Shown here: positions 34,545-43,884 of the stretch, in pieces | Numbering within the stretch: the stretch's first letter is position 1 | Layout: every line of letters begins with the position of its first letter | Assembly: GCA_017439675.1 (NCBI GenBank) | Contig: JAFSIQ010000019.1 | Location: 1 to 46,314, forward strand | Direction: 5' to 3' | Source: Lachnospiraceae bacterium | GTDB taxonomy: Bacteria; Bacillota; Clostridia; Lachnospirales; Lachnospiraceae | Length of the DNA stretch: 46,314 bases | Notes under the pieces: generated by a model | Seen by the model: only the letters and a program-made list of their open reading frames with translations | What the model was told of the DNA's origin: nothing | The model's database searches: none | Made by a program: the position numbers and the translations under genes

Positions 34545-36995
34545 ATGAGACAGAATTATACAAAGAGCGCTAACAATGCGTTGCGGTATGCACAAAAAAT
34601 TGCATTACAGTTGACACAGGAATATGTGGGAAGTGAACACCTGTTATTAGGTCTCACAAAAGAGAAGAACGGTATTGCTTATGCAGTACTTACAAAAAAT
34701 GGTGTGGAGGAGGAGCGTTTAGAGAAGCTCACCAATCAGTTAATGATGGATCATACCAATGTTGCTTTGGCAAATAAAGCTGACTTTTCTAAAAGATGTC
34801 AAGAAATCTTGGAGGTGGCAGATAAAGAAGCAAACCGATTCAAGGCAGACAAAGTAGGAACAGAACATTTGCTTATGGCAATTATTAAGAATCCGGACAG
34901 TGTAGCATTTCGTCTTTTGACGGCGATGAATATTCCAGTTGCCAAGCTGTACTCTGATATTTTGGTTGCAATGGGATTAGAACCCGGTGTAGCTAAGGCA
35001 GAACTCAACAGTTTGAAATCAAAGGAGAAGAAAGGAAAGTCTGCTACTCCAACTTTGGATCAATATTGTCGTGATTTTACTAAGCTTGCGAAAGAGGGGA
35101 AGTTAGATCCTGTGGTGGGGCGTGTGGACGAAATGCAGCGCGTGGTGCAGATTCTTAGTCGTCGCATGAAAAACAATCCATGTTTGGTAGGTGAACCGGG
35201 TGTTGGTAAAACTGCTATTGTAGAAGGGTTGGCACAGTTGATTGTGGCAGAAGATGTACCGGATACTGTCATCGGAAAGAGAGTTCTTTCATTGAATATT
35301 TCAGGTATGGTAGCAGGTTCGAAATATCGTGGTGAGTTTGAAGAACGAATTAAAAAATTGATTGCAGAAGTAATTAGTGCTGGCAACGTTATTTTATTTT
35401 TAGATGAGCTACACACTATCATTGGTGCAGGTGGTGCAGAAGGTGCTATTGATGCATCGAATATTCTTAAACCTGCTTTATCTCGTGGTGAGATTCAGAT
35501 GATTGGTGCTACAACTACAGTAGAGTATCGAAAATACATTGAAAAGGATGCGGCCTTAGAACGGCGATTCCAGCCTGTTACAGTACAGGAACCGACTAAG
35601 GAAGAAACCATTGCTATTTTGCAGGGGCTACGTTCTTGTTATGAATATCACCATGGGTTAAGTATTAGCGATGAGGCGGTTGTGGCATGTGTTGAACTTT
35701 CTAGTCGCTATTTGAATGACAGATTTCTTCCAGATAAGGCCATTGATTTGATGGATGAGGCATCAGCAAAAAAGAAGCTTGCTGCATTTAAGTTGACGCC
35801 GCAGATGAAGGAAATCGAAAGGGAATTGCAACAGTTGAATGCAGAGTTAGATGAAGCATTTATGGATAACGATTTGGAAACTGCCCATGAGACAAAATTG
35901 GCAATCCGATTGTTAGAAGAAAAGCAGGAAAAGTTAAAAAAGAAGCAGGAATCTAACAAACGTAATCAAGCAATCCTTTTACAGGAAGAAGATATTGCTG
36001 CGGTAGTATCGGAATGGACCAAGATTCCAGTGAGTCGTTTGAGAGAGGAAGAGTCTAAGCGGTTGCTACATTTAGAAAGTGAGCTACACAAGCGTGTCAT
36101 TGGACAAAATGAAGCTGTAGATGCGGTGGCGAAGGCTATTAAGCGGGGCCGTGTGGGATTGAAGGACCCTAAGCGTCCAACAGGCTCATTTTTGTTCCTA
36201 GGACCAACTGGTGTGGGAAAGACAGAATTGTCAAAAGCATTGGCGGAAACTGTATTTGGTGACGAGAAGAATTTGATTCGTGTGGATATGTCAGAATACA
36301 TGGAAAAACACAGTGTTTCAAAGATAATTGGTTCTCCTCCAGGATATGTAGGTTTTGAAGAGGGCGGACAGTTGAGCGAACAGGTGAGAAGGAATCCATA
36401 TTCGGTTATCCTGTTTGATGAGATTGAAAAGGCGCATGTGGACATTTTTAATGTGTTATTACAAATATTAGATGACGGTCATGTGACAGATTCTCAAGGA
36501 CGCAAGGTGGATTTTAAAAATACGATTATCATCATGACAAGTAATGCTGGTGCAGCTAGAATTATGGAGCCGAAGAAATTGGGTTTTGCAGGTGACCACT
36601 CGGAACAGAAGGATTACGAAAACATGAAAAACGGTGTGATGGAGGAAGTAAAGAAACTCTTTAAGCCGGAATTTTTGAATCGTATTGACGATACCATTGT
36701 ATTCCATGCCTTGAATGAAGAGGAAGTAAAGCAGATAGCAGACCTGTTACTTCGCAATTTTGTAAAACGCGTGAAGAAACAAATGGATATTGATCTGCGC
36801 TATGGCGAAGCTGTGAAAAATTATATCTTTGAAAAGGGCTACGATAAAAAGTATGGAGCAAGACCTTTGCGTCGTGCAATTCAAAATGAAATCGAGGATA
36901 AAATGGCAGAAGAAATTTTGACAGGTAACATCCAGTCAGGACAGACGGTGCGCATTTCTGTAGTGAAAACAGGAGTGAAATTCAAGGTTTTGTAA
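34545..36995 (+). CDS. clpC: ATP-dependent Clp protease ATPase subunit ClpC
   Basis: The protein has about 816 residues and is a hexameric AAA+ unfoldase that feeds ClpP. Domain order: Clp N repeats (about 1-145, ALQLTQEYVGSEHLLLGL, then VGTEHLLMAIIK), AAA1 with Walker A GEPGVGKT near 217 and Walker B ILFLDELHT, a coiled middle domain (about 415-470, KEIERELQQLNAELDEAFM), AAA2 with Walker A GPTGVGKT near 553 and sensor GARPLRRAIQNEIED. The middle-domain form is ClpC rather than ClpB. ATG at 34545 is better than an in-frame TTG at 34533, since TGGAGA lies seven bases before it. No ctsR, mcsA or mcsB neighbours and no CtsR-type direct repeat were seen. Confidence 0.93.
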   Translation: MRQNYTKSANNALRYAQKIALQLTQEYVGSEHLLLGLTKEKNGIAYAVLTKNGVEEERLEKLTNQLMMDHTNVALANKADFSKRCQEILEVADKEANRFKADKVGTEHLLMAIIKNPDSVAFRLLTAMNIPVAKLYSDILVAMGLEPGVAKAELNSLKSKEKKGKSATPTLDQYCRDFTKLAKEGKLDPVVGRVDEMQRVVQILSRRMKNNPCLVGEPGVGKTAIVEGLAQLIVAEDVPDTVIGKRVLSLNISGMVAGSKYRGEFEERIKKLIAEVISAGNVILFLDELHTIIGAGGAEGAIDASNILKPALSRGEIQMIGATTTVEYRKYIEKDAALERRFQPVTVQEPTKEETIAILQGLRSCYEYHHGLSISDEAVVACVELSSRYLNDRFLPDKAIDLMDEASAKKKLAAFKLTPQMKEIERELQQLNAELDEAFMDNDLETAHETKLAIRLLEEKQEKLKKKQESNKRNQAILLQEEDIAAVVSEWTKIPVSRLREEESKRLLHLESELHKRVIGQNEAVDAVAKAIKRGRVGLKDPKRPTGSFLFLGPTGVGKTELSKALAETVFGDEKNLIRVDMSEYMEKHSVSKIIGSPPGYVGFEEGGQLSEQVRRNPYSVILFDEIEKAHVDIFNVLLQILDDGHVTDSQGRKVDFKNTIIIMTSNAGAARIMEPKKLGFAGDHSEQKDYENMKNGVMEEVKKLFKPEFLNRIDDTIVFHALNEEEVKQIADLLLRNFVKRVKKQMDIDLRYGEAVKNYIFEKGYDKKYGARPLRRAIQNEIEDKMAEEILTGNIQSGQTVRISVVKTGVKFKVL

Positions 36996-37206
36996 GCGGA
37001 TGTATGCACAGGGTAAATGATTCATTTTAATATGCCGATTACTTGCCGCAAATTTTGTGTTTTTTGTAAAATATACTAGAAAAAACACCCCATATATTGT
37101 ATACTATGGATATGTTATGGAAGTTCTTTTTTTGGTATAGATTTGTACCGAAGAAAGGGACGGGGAAGTAATTTGGTATTAGATGGAATTGCAGGAGGAT
37201 AAGGTA

Positions 37207-37617
37207 ATGGCAGTAGTAAGTGAACTAATTAAAGAAGAGAACGGAACGTTGTGTTTTGGTAATTATGAATTGGATACTAAGACCAAGCTTGATGGTTTTG
37301 ATTTCAAAGGAGACCAATATAAAGTTAAGACATTTAATGAGATTACAAAGTTAGAAAGAAATGGTTCCTTTGTATATGAATCAGTTCCAGGAACAGCAGT
37401 TCATGGATTTAAGACTACAGCAGATGAGATTGAGTTTGTTGTAGAGGGAACAGAGGATTCTCAGATTACATTAGAGATGGAAGCAGGCCAAGAGTATGTT
37501 GCAATTGTGAATGGAAAGGAAACTGGTACTGTTAAGACGAATTTAGGCGGCAAGCTCAGCTTGAGCGTTGAGTTGAATCCAGGGGAGAGTTCTTCCATTA
37601 AGATTGCAAAGGCATAA
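37207..37617 (+). CDS. Small conserved Clostridia protein, annotated elsewhere as endosialidase-like
   Basis: The protein has about 136 residues, with no signal peptide, and is probably all-beta. It opens MAVVSELIKEENGTLCFGNY and continues with YKVKTFNEITKLERNGSF, VPGTAVHGF and LGGKLSLSVELNPGES. I recall close relatives in Lachnospiraceae that databases name endosialidase, but I see no catalytic residues to support such an activity, so treat the name with doubt. ATG at 37207 has AGGAGG nine to ten bases upstream. It lies between clpC and radA; the gap to radA is 88 bases, with no clear terminator. Confidence 0.7.
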   Translation: MAVVSELIKEENGTLCFGNYELDTKTKLDGFDFKGDQYKVKTFNEITKLERNGSFVYESVPGTAVHGFKTTADEIEFVVEGTEDSQITLEMEAGQEYVAIVNGKETGTVKTNLGGKLSLSVELNPGESSSIKIAKA

Positions 37618-37705
37618 CCTACATTGTTAGTGATGTGTTTTGCATTGGAAAACATGGATGGTATAGGAATAGGATATTATTACAGATTTAGAAAGAGGAA
37701 CATGA

Positions 37706-39061
37706 ATGGCAAGGACGAAACAGATTTTCTTTTGCCAAGAGTGTGGGAATGAATCGACAAAGTGGTTAGGACAGTGTCCATCATGTAAGAATTGGAACAC
37801 TTTTGTTGAAGAGAAAGTAGTGGTAGGCGCCAACAAGCATTTTGGAAAGACAGAAGCTGTGGCGCCTACATCTATTTTAGATGTAACTACTTCGGAAGAC
37901 ACACGAATTGGCACAGGCATGAAAGAATTGGATAGAGTATTGGGTGGAGGTATTGTGAAAGGTTCGTTGACCTTGGTTGGCGGAGACCCGGGAATTGGAA
38001 AGTCCACATTGTTGTTGCAGGTTTGCAGAAATTTAACAGCGGAAGAACATAAGGTTTTATATGCATCTGGTGAGGAATCGCTACAACAGATTAAGTTGCG
38101 CGCAGAACGATTAGGTGGTTTTACGAAGGATATGTTATTGTTATGTGAGACAAACCTAGATTATGTTGAGAACGCAATTACAAAAGTGCAGCCGGAGGTT
38201 GTGGTGATTGACTCCATTCAGACCATGTTTATTGAAGAGGTCGGCAGCGGTGCTGGTAGTGTGTCTCAGGTTCGAGAAGTCACTGGAAGATTGATGCGAA
38301 TTGCAAAGCAGTTAAATGTCGCAATTTTTATTGTGGGTCATGTGACAAAGGAAGGAACTGTTGCGGGACCGCGAACATTAGAACATATGGTAGATACAGT
38401 GTTGTATTTTGAAGGTGAGAAGAGTGTCATGTATCGTATTTTGCGAGGCGTTAAGAATCGTTTTGGCTCCACCAATGAAATTGGTGTATTTGAAATGCGG
38501 GATAGTGGATTGCATGAGGTAGAGAATCCATCACAGGTTATGCTGAGTGACAGACCTTTAGATGCAGCCGGTTCTGTGGTGGTGTGTTCGATAGAGGGAA
38601 CAAGACCAATTCTCACGGAGATTCAGGCGTTGGTATGCCAATCCAATTTTAATCTGCCTAGAAGAACATCAGTAGGTATTGATTATAACCGAGTGAACTT
38701 ACTGATGGCAGTTTTGGAAAAACGTGCTGGAATTTTAATTGCAGGTAATGATGCTTATGTGAATTTAGCGGGTGGAATGCGACTCAATGACACGGCTATT
38801 GATTTGGGTATCATTGTGGCATTGGTATCTAGTTTTAAGAATGTGCCTGTTGAACCTCACACCATTATTCTAGGTGAGGTGGGATTAGCCGGCGAGGTTC
38901 GAGCAGTAGCTAATGTAGGACAACGGGTAAATGAAGCGGTTAAGATGGGATTTGCCAAATGCTATATCCCAAAATCGAATTACGATAAGAGTATGGAAAA
39001 ACTTCCAATTGAGGTTATATGTGTATCTACATTGACAGAGACGATAGAGAAGATATTTTAA
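37706..39061 (+). CDS. radA: DNA repair protein RadA
   Basis: The 451-residue protein is a RecA-like helicase that drives branch migration in recombinational repair. An N-terminal zinc finger (Cys10, Cys13, Cys24, Cys27), Walker A GGDPGIGKST near residue 92, the RadA-specific KNRFGSTNEIGVFEM motif near 250, and a C-terminal Lon-protease-like domain (DYNRVNLLMAVLEKRAG, ILGEVGLAGEVRAV) are all present. It is full length. GAAAGAGGAAC precedes ATG. The next gene follows after 60 bases. Confidence 0.96.
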   Translation: MARTKQIFFCQECGNESTKWLGQCPSCKNWNTFVEEKVVVGANKHFGKTEAVAPTSILDVTTSEDTRIGTGMKELDRVLGGGIVKGSLTLVGGDPGIGKSTLLLQVCRNLTAEEHKVLYASGEESLQQIKLRAERLGGFTKDMLLLCETNLDYVENAITKVQPEVVVIDSIQTMFIEEVGSGAGSVSQVREVTGRLMRIAKQLNVAIFIVGHVTKEGTVAGPRTLEHMVDTVLYFEGEKSVMYRILRGVKNRFGSTNEIGVFEMRDSGLHEVENPSQVMLSDRPLDAAGSVVVCSIEGTRPILTEIQALVCQSNFNLPRRTSVGIDYNRVNLLMAVLEKRAGILIAGNDAYVNLAGGMRLNDTAIDLGIIVALVSSFKNVPVEPHTIILGEVGLAGEVRAVANVGQRVNEAVKMGFAKCYIPKSNYDKSMEKLPIEVICVSTLTETIEKIF

Positions 39062-39121
39062 GGTGATGGTTAGTTGAGTAATAAGGTTGAGGAGATAAGA
39101 GGATAGTGTGAGGAGGGTATG

Positions 39122-41059
39122 ATGAAGAAGCGAAGGAGGAAATTACTGGCATATATATTGGTTACAATATTGGTATGTCAATTGGCTGGTGATGATGTTT
39201 TGAAGTTGATGGCTGCAGAACACACGTTATATGCTAGTTATATGGTAGAAGAGGATAGTGAGCAAGATTTTATTTTCGCTAGTGGTGGCATAACACTGAC
39301 GGTGGAAGAGGGAGTAACGGTGTCAGGTGTGGTAGATTTTTCGAGTGCTTCTACTGGTGCAAATAATACTTTGAAAAATAGCGGAACCATTAAGGGAAAT
39401 ATCATGACGGGAAGTGCCACGGGTGAGATTTATAACTATGGGACCATTTTAAGTCCTTCCTTTAACTTGAGTTCGGGAAGTGTTCTATATAACACAGGTA
39501 GCGTTTCTAATGTTACCGTAGAAGGTGGAGATTTGGAAGTTACAGGAGGAAGTATTGATACTATTACTGACACAACTGGTTCTTATATATTGCTATCAGG
39601 ATGTTCGGTGGGAACTGTTACGAGTCATGGTGGTATAACAGTAGAAGGAACGGTTTCTGCCACCAGTATCACTGCAAAGGGAATTAATTCTGACAGTGGT
39701 GGTGCCACAGTTAATATTACAGACTATGTGAAGATACCAGAAGGCATTAATAACGCGAAATTATCAGTACAAAAAACCACGGTGATAGATGTGTCAGAAG
39801 GTAGTGGATATTATGTATATTATAATAACAAACAATATCCTTTTGCAGCTGGAGATAAGGGAAGTATTTTAGATTATTATGGAAAAACGGTTAGTGTCTT
39901 TTCTCCAGAAGATAGTCACATAATAGTAAGTGGTGTGTCAGAGGGAACAGCATACCTTCCGGGAGAAACAGCGGATACAATTACGTTAAGGGCAGAGGAA
40001 GGTTACTATTTCCCAGATAATTATTGTGATAGTATTGTAGGGGATGGAGCAGGTACGCTTACGGCCAAGAAGGTTAACGATGGGGAGATAACAATTTCTT
40101 ATGTGTTGTCAGATAAAGAGAGCAAAGATGTAATTATTTCAGTAGAGGCTGCTAACAAAAAGCCAAAGGAAAATGGAAAAGGCACCATTCAGATTTCGGA
40201 TATTTATTATGGTGGAGAATTTGAAGTGACACTTACATCAGACACTAATGATGTGGACAGTGCCAAGATAGAGTATAAGAAGAAGTCTGCTTCCGATAGT
40301 AGCTATAGCACGGAGAAACCAACTAAGGTTGGTACATATATAGCTAAAGCTACATTCAAGGAAAATGATACATATACAATGTGTGAAGCAACGACACAAT
40401 TTAAAATTAAATATCTGCCAATTCCAGAAAGTGCTTATGTAATTAAGGGTGACAGAGGCGAGAATGGATTTTATACATCTGCTGTTGAGATTGTTCCGTT
40501 ACATGGATATTCTGTAGCAGGTAGATTAGATGGTTCTTACAAGAAGAAGTTGGAGTTTACATCATCAAAGAAGAACCCAAAGGCGTATTTTAAGAAAAAC
40601 GAAACCGGAGAAAAGACAAAAGGAACCAATTTGCCAGAGTTAAAGATAGACTTTACTTTGCCGTATATGAGTGCAACTCATGGAACTACTTATTATGGTA
40701 AGTCTGTTACGTTGGATGTTAGTGATGCGAATTTGTGTACGGTTACATGCAATAATGTGGAAATGACCTTGACAGACGGAAAAGTACAGTTGATTTTAGA
40801 TTCTAATCATGGTTCTAGCAATTATCGCATTTATGCAAAAGATTTGGCTGGTAATAGTAGGCAAATCGATATTACTATTGCAGAGGAATGGTTAAAGACA
40901 GGAATTATACCTACAAATCAATTGGTGCGTCTTATACCAAATACTTCGTATAAGTTAGCGGAAGGAACTTGGAGGGTTGCTGGAGATACGACCCAGTATA
41001 GTGGAGGACGCGAGGTTTATGTTCGTTCTGAGGGAGAGTATACCTTTGGAAATGAATGA
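39122..41059 (+). CDS. Secreted protein with beta-helix-like and MBG-like regions
   Basis: This protein has about 645 residues and a signal peptide (basic start KKRRRK, hydrophobic core LLAYILVTILVCQLA, cleavage probably near Ala-Glu at about 31). Residues about 45-200 are short Ser/Thr/Gly-rich strands (VEGVTVSGVVDF, GSVSNVTVEGGDLEV) suggesting a beta-helix or autotransporter-like solenoid. Then come Ig-like strands, including a YYGGEFEVTLTSD ... VGTYIAKATFKENDTY unit like MBG/adhesin repeats. No sortase LPXTG motif or anchor is seen. ATG 39122 is better spaced from AGGAGG than the tandem ATG 39119. It precedes the FecR-like gene by 26 bases, so is probably in an operon with it. The function is unknown, perhaps surface binding. 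Confidence 0.72.
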   Translation: MKKRRRKLLAYILVTILVCQLAGDDVLKLMAAEHTLYASYMVEEDSEQDFIFASGGITLTVEEGVTVSGVVDFSSASTGANNTLKNSGTIKGNIMTGSATGEIYNYGTILSPSFNLSSGSVLYNTGSVSNVTVEGGDLEVTGGSIDTITDTTGSYILLSGCSVGTVTSHGGITVEGTVSATSITAKGINSDSGGATVNITDYVKIPEGINNAKLSVQKTTVIDVSEGSGYYVYYNNKQYPFAAGDKGSILDYYGKTVSVFSPEDSHIIVSGVSEGTAYLPGETADTITLRAEEGYYFPDNYCDSIVGDGAGTLTAKKVNDGEITISYVLSDKESKDVIISVEAANKKPKENGKGTIQISDIYYGGEFEVTLTSDTNDVDSAKIEYKKKSASDSSYSTEKPTKVGTYIAKATFKENDTYTMCEATTQFKIKYLPIPESAYVIKGDRGENGFYTSAVEIVPLHGYSVAGRLDGSYKKKLEFTSSKKNPKAYFKKNETGEKTKGTNLPELKIDFTLPYMSATHGTTYYGKSVTLDVSDANLCTVTCNNVEMTLTDGKVQLILDSNHGSSNYRIYAKDLAGNSRQIDITIAEEWLKTGIIPTNQLVRLIPNTSYKLAEGTWRVAGDTTQYSGGREVYVRSEGEYTFGNE

Positions 41060-41085
41060 TGGATGAATGATATGAGGAAAAGTTT

Positions 41086-42024
41086 ATGGAAAAAAGTAAA
41101 AAGAATGCTGTGATTGCAATTGCAGTAGTTGTGGTTGTGATATTAGCGCTATTGATATTGGTTTTCTTTGGCGGGAAGAATGGTTATCGTATGATTAAGA
41201 TTTATGAGTTCGATGGTATGGCGACGATAACTCGCGAGGAACAGGGAGAGATTACACCGTATAGTAATATGTTGTTAGAATCTGGTGATAACGTCTGTTT
41301 TGATGAAGGCATTATGACGTTGAAGTTTGATGACGATAAGTATGCCTATGTGGAGGAAAAGACGGAATTTGCACTCCGCGCAGAGGGTGACAGTGAGCGG
41401 AGCAAGACTACTATCACCATCGAGAAAGGTTCTATTACAAATGAGATACAGAATCCACTAAATAGCGATGCGTCCTATGAGGTAAACACCCCAAACTCTA
41501 CAATGGCAGTGCGGGGAACCACATTTCGAGTTTCTACTTATTATGACGAAAAAGGTGTTTGCTATACCAGAGTGTCTGTATTTGAAGGAGAAGTAACATC
41601 AGCACTTGTGTATCCAGATGGAAAAGTGTCCACGGAGAAAGTCTCTGTTTCGGCTGGCAAAGAGGTTATCATTTATGAAGATGATAATACTACGGACTAT
41701 TTGACAGAGGTTACAGATATTGACTACTCTACTTTACCTGAGGACGTGGTTGACCTGATAGAAAATATTACAGGAAAAGAGATTATGGTAGATGCTGAAA
41801 ATCAAAATGAAGCAGATGGAGAAGAAACCTCAGAGGATATTTCACAGGATATAACACAGTACTCGGTAACTTTTCTTTACAGTGGAGAGGTCTTTGCAAC
41901 ACAACAGATAGTAGGTGGCGAATGTGCTACAATTCCTTCCTTGATGCCATCGGCATCCGGCGAATGGGATTTCGATTTTTCAACACCTATCACACAAGAT
42001 ACAGAAATTACATGGAAAGAATAG
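41086..42024 (+). CDS. FecR-domain membrane protein
   Basis: The 312-residue protein has one N-terminal transmembrane helix (about 9-29, IAIAVVVVVILALLILVFF) and an outside FecR-type domain: DGMATITREEQGE, LLESGDNVCFDEGIMTLKFDD, then VNTPNSTMAVRGTTFRVS and VSVFEGEVTS. The FecR fold is a beta structure used in signal sensing; here there is no sigma factor or TonB receptor, so it is not classical FecR. The C-terminal part has a repeat-like YSVTFLYSGEV segment that resembles a listeria-type beta unit. It lies in a row with the CHASE2-cyclase gene 52 bases downstream. In other bacteria FecR and CHASE2 genes are often adjacent; the joint role is not established. Confidence 0.82.
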   Translation: MEKSKKNAVIAIAVVVVVILALLILVFFGGKNGYRMIKIYEFDGMATITREEQGEITPYSNMLLESGDNVCFDEGIMTLKFDDDKYAYVEEKTEFALRAEGDSERSKTTITIEKGSITNEIQNPLNSDASYEVNTPNSTMAVRGTTFRVSTYYDEKGVCYTRVSVFEGEVTSALVYPDGKVSTEKVSVSAGKEVIIYEDDNTTDYLTEVTDIDYSTLPEDVVDLIENITGKEIMVDAENQNEADGEETSEDISQDITQYSVTFLYSGEVFATQQIVGGECATIPSLMPSASGEWDFDFSTPITQDTEITWKE

Positions 42025-42076
42025 AGAATTGCTAGATGGGAAAAATGAGAACTAGCAATCAGTTGGAGAGGATCAT

Positions 42077-43882
42077 ATGAAGGATATAGCAAAGGACGTA
42101 ATAGAAGCTCTTTTGGTGTTGGTTATGGTGTTTGTTTTGACAGTCACCAATTTGTTTGGTTCAGTAGACTATATGTTGAAGGATATTACATACCAGATAC
42201 CAAGGGGAGTGAGTAATCAGATTAAAGTTATTGCCATTGACGAGAAAACGTTAGAAGAGTTAGGTCCTATCGGGACATGGTCAAGGCAATATTATGCGGA
42301 TTTGATTAATGTATTGAATGCAAACGAAGTGGCTAGGCCTACTGTGATTGGTTTTGATATTATCTTTTCTGGTTATTTTAATGGTGATGATGAAGAGACT
42401 GGTGGAGATGTTGCGTTTGCAACTGCATGTAAAGAAAGTGGTAATGTAGTGGTGGCGTCTCAGATTGAATACAGTGAAAAGCCAGAGAAAAATGAGAAGG
42501 GATTACTTGTTTATCCGGTGGAGAAAATTTACAATCCTTATGAAGAGTTAGCACAGCAAGTAGAAGTAGGATTTGCGAATGTATCTCAGGATTCAGATGG
42601 AGTAGTGCGTCGTGTGCAATTAGCGGAAGAGTATCAAGGACAGAATGTTTCCTTGTTTTCTAAGAAAGTATATGATATATATTGTGACCAGTTAGATATA
42701 ACCTCTGGAGGTGTTGAAGTAGACAAGTATGGGCGAGCAATAATCAATTATTCAGGCAAGCCGGGAGATTATGAGGCCATTTCCATGGTGGATGTGTTAA
42801 ATGGAAAGATAGATAGTAAGGCGTTTCAGGATAGCATAGTTCTTGTGGGTGCATATGCAAATGGTATGCAGGATAACTTCCAAGTGCCAAATGATTACAG
42901 TAAGCAAATGTATGGAGTCGAGATTCATGCAAATGTTGTACAGGCGCTTATGGAAAATCATTTTTCTATAAATGGTAATCCTATATTGGCGGGAATCGTG
43001 TTAGGTGTAATCGCGGCATGGTTACATTTTATGTTTAAGCGGTCTAAAGTATGGTTATCTGCAGTGTTGCTGATTGGTGCAATTGGAATAGAAATAATAG
43101 TTGGAATGGCTCTGAATAATCGTGGAATTAGTATCAGTCTAATTTATTTGCCAGTTGTGTTAACGCTTTCGTTTGTTTATTGCTTAGCATTGCGTTATAT
43201 CCTAGAGAGTAGAAGGCGTAAAAAGATGTTGAACGCATTTAAAAAGTATGTTGCACCAGAGATTGTAGAAGAGTTATCTAAAAAAGGTGACTTTACTGTT
43301 AAGCTTGGAGGAGAGAATAGAGATATCGCAGTATTATTTGTGGATATCAGAGGGTTCACTACGATGTCGGAGGTTTTGACTCCAGAAGAAGTAGTCGAAA
43401 TTCTCAATCACTATTTAAATTTAACTACGAATGCTATTTTTAAAAACAAAGGTACGCTAGACAAATTTGTTGGAGACGCTACAATGGCAGTTTTCAATTC
43501 GCCTTTTGATTTGGAGGATTATGAGTTTCATGCAGTGTGTGCAGCTATGGATATTGTAGAGGGTGGAAAGGCGTTGGAAAAAGAATTGCTTGAAAAGTAT
43601 GGAAGAAGTGTCGGATTTGGTGTTGGTGTGAATTGCGGACCAGCAGTTGTTGGAAATATTGGATGTGAGTTTCGCATGGATTTTACAGCGATAGGAGATA
43701 CGGTGAATACGGCAGCACGGTTGGAGTCAAATGCAGCTAAAGGACAAGTTTTGATCAGTCAGGATGTATATGATAGATTGACTGGACGAATTGAAGTAGA
43801 ATGCATTGGAGAAATACCTTTAAAGGGTAAGTCTAAAGGCGTATGTGTGTATTCAGTATTGGATGTCCACCGGGATGAATAG
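42077..43882 (+). CDS. CHASE2-domain adenylate cyclase (class III)
   Basis: The 601-residue protein has TM1 at about 10-28, an extracytoplasmic CHASE2 sensor (about 30-300; IAIDEKTLEELGPIGTWSR ... PTVIGFDIIFSG), two or three more helices (about 305-375), and a class III cyclase domain (about 415-590). Metal Asp is in LFVDIRGFTT, near residue 422, and GDATMAV; the adenine-selecting Lys is in LDKFVGD; and DFTAIGDTVNTAARLES fits a IIIb-type adenylate cyclase (Thr where IIIa has Asp). It should make cAMP when the sensor is triggered. It closes the radA-secreted-FecR-cyclase row. Two bases separate it from the convergent glycosyltransferase gene. Confidence 0.9.
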   Translation: MKDIAKDVIEALLVLVMVFVLTVTNLFGSVDYMLKDITYQIPRGVSNQIKVIAIDEKTLEELGPIGTWSRQYYADLINVLNANEVARPTVIGFDIIFSGYFNGDDEETGGDVAFATACKESGNVVVASQIEYSEKPEKNEKGLLVYPVEKIYNPYEELAQQVEVGFANVSQDSDGVVRRVQLAEEYQGQNVSLFSKKVYDIYCDQLDITSGGVEVDKYGRAIINYSGKPGDYEAISMVDVLNGKIDSKAFQDSIVLVGAYANGMQDNFQVPNDYSKQMYGVEIHANVVQALMENHFSINGNPILAGIVLGVIAAWLHFMFKRSKVWLSAVLLIGAIGIEIIVGMALNNRGISISLIYLPVVLTLSFVYCLALRYILESRRRKKMLNAFKKYVAPEIVEELSKKGDFTVKLGGENRDIAVLFVDIRGFTTMSEVLTPEEVVEILNHYLNLTTNAIFKNKGTLDKFVGDATMAVFNSPFDLEDYEFHAVCAAMDIVEGGKALEKELLEKYGRSVGFGVGVNCGPAVVGNIGCEFRMDFTAIGDTVNTAARLESNAAKGQVLISQDVYDRLTGRIEVECIGEIPLKGKSKGVCVYSVLDVHRDE

Positions 43883-43884
43883 TA

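Noticed and set aside
42077-43882. Guanylate rather than adenylate cyclase
   Set aside because: The Lys in LDKFVGD and Thr in DFTAIGD fit adenine-selecting class IIIb residues, not the Glu/Cys pair of guanylate cyclases.
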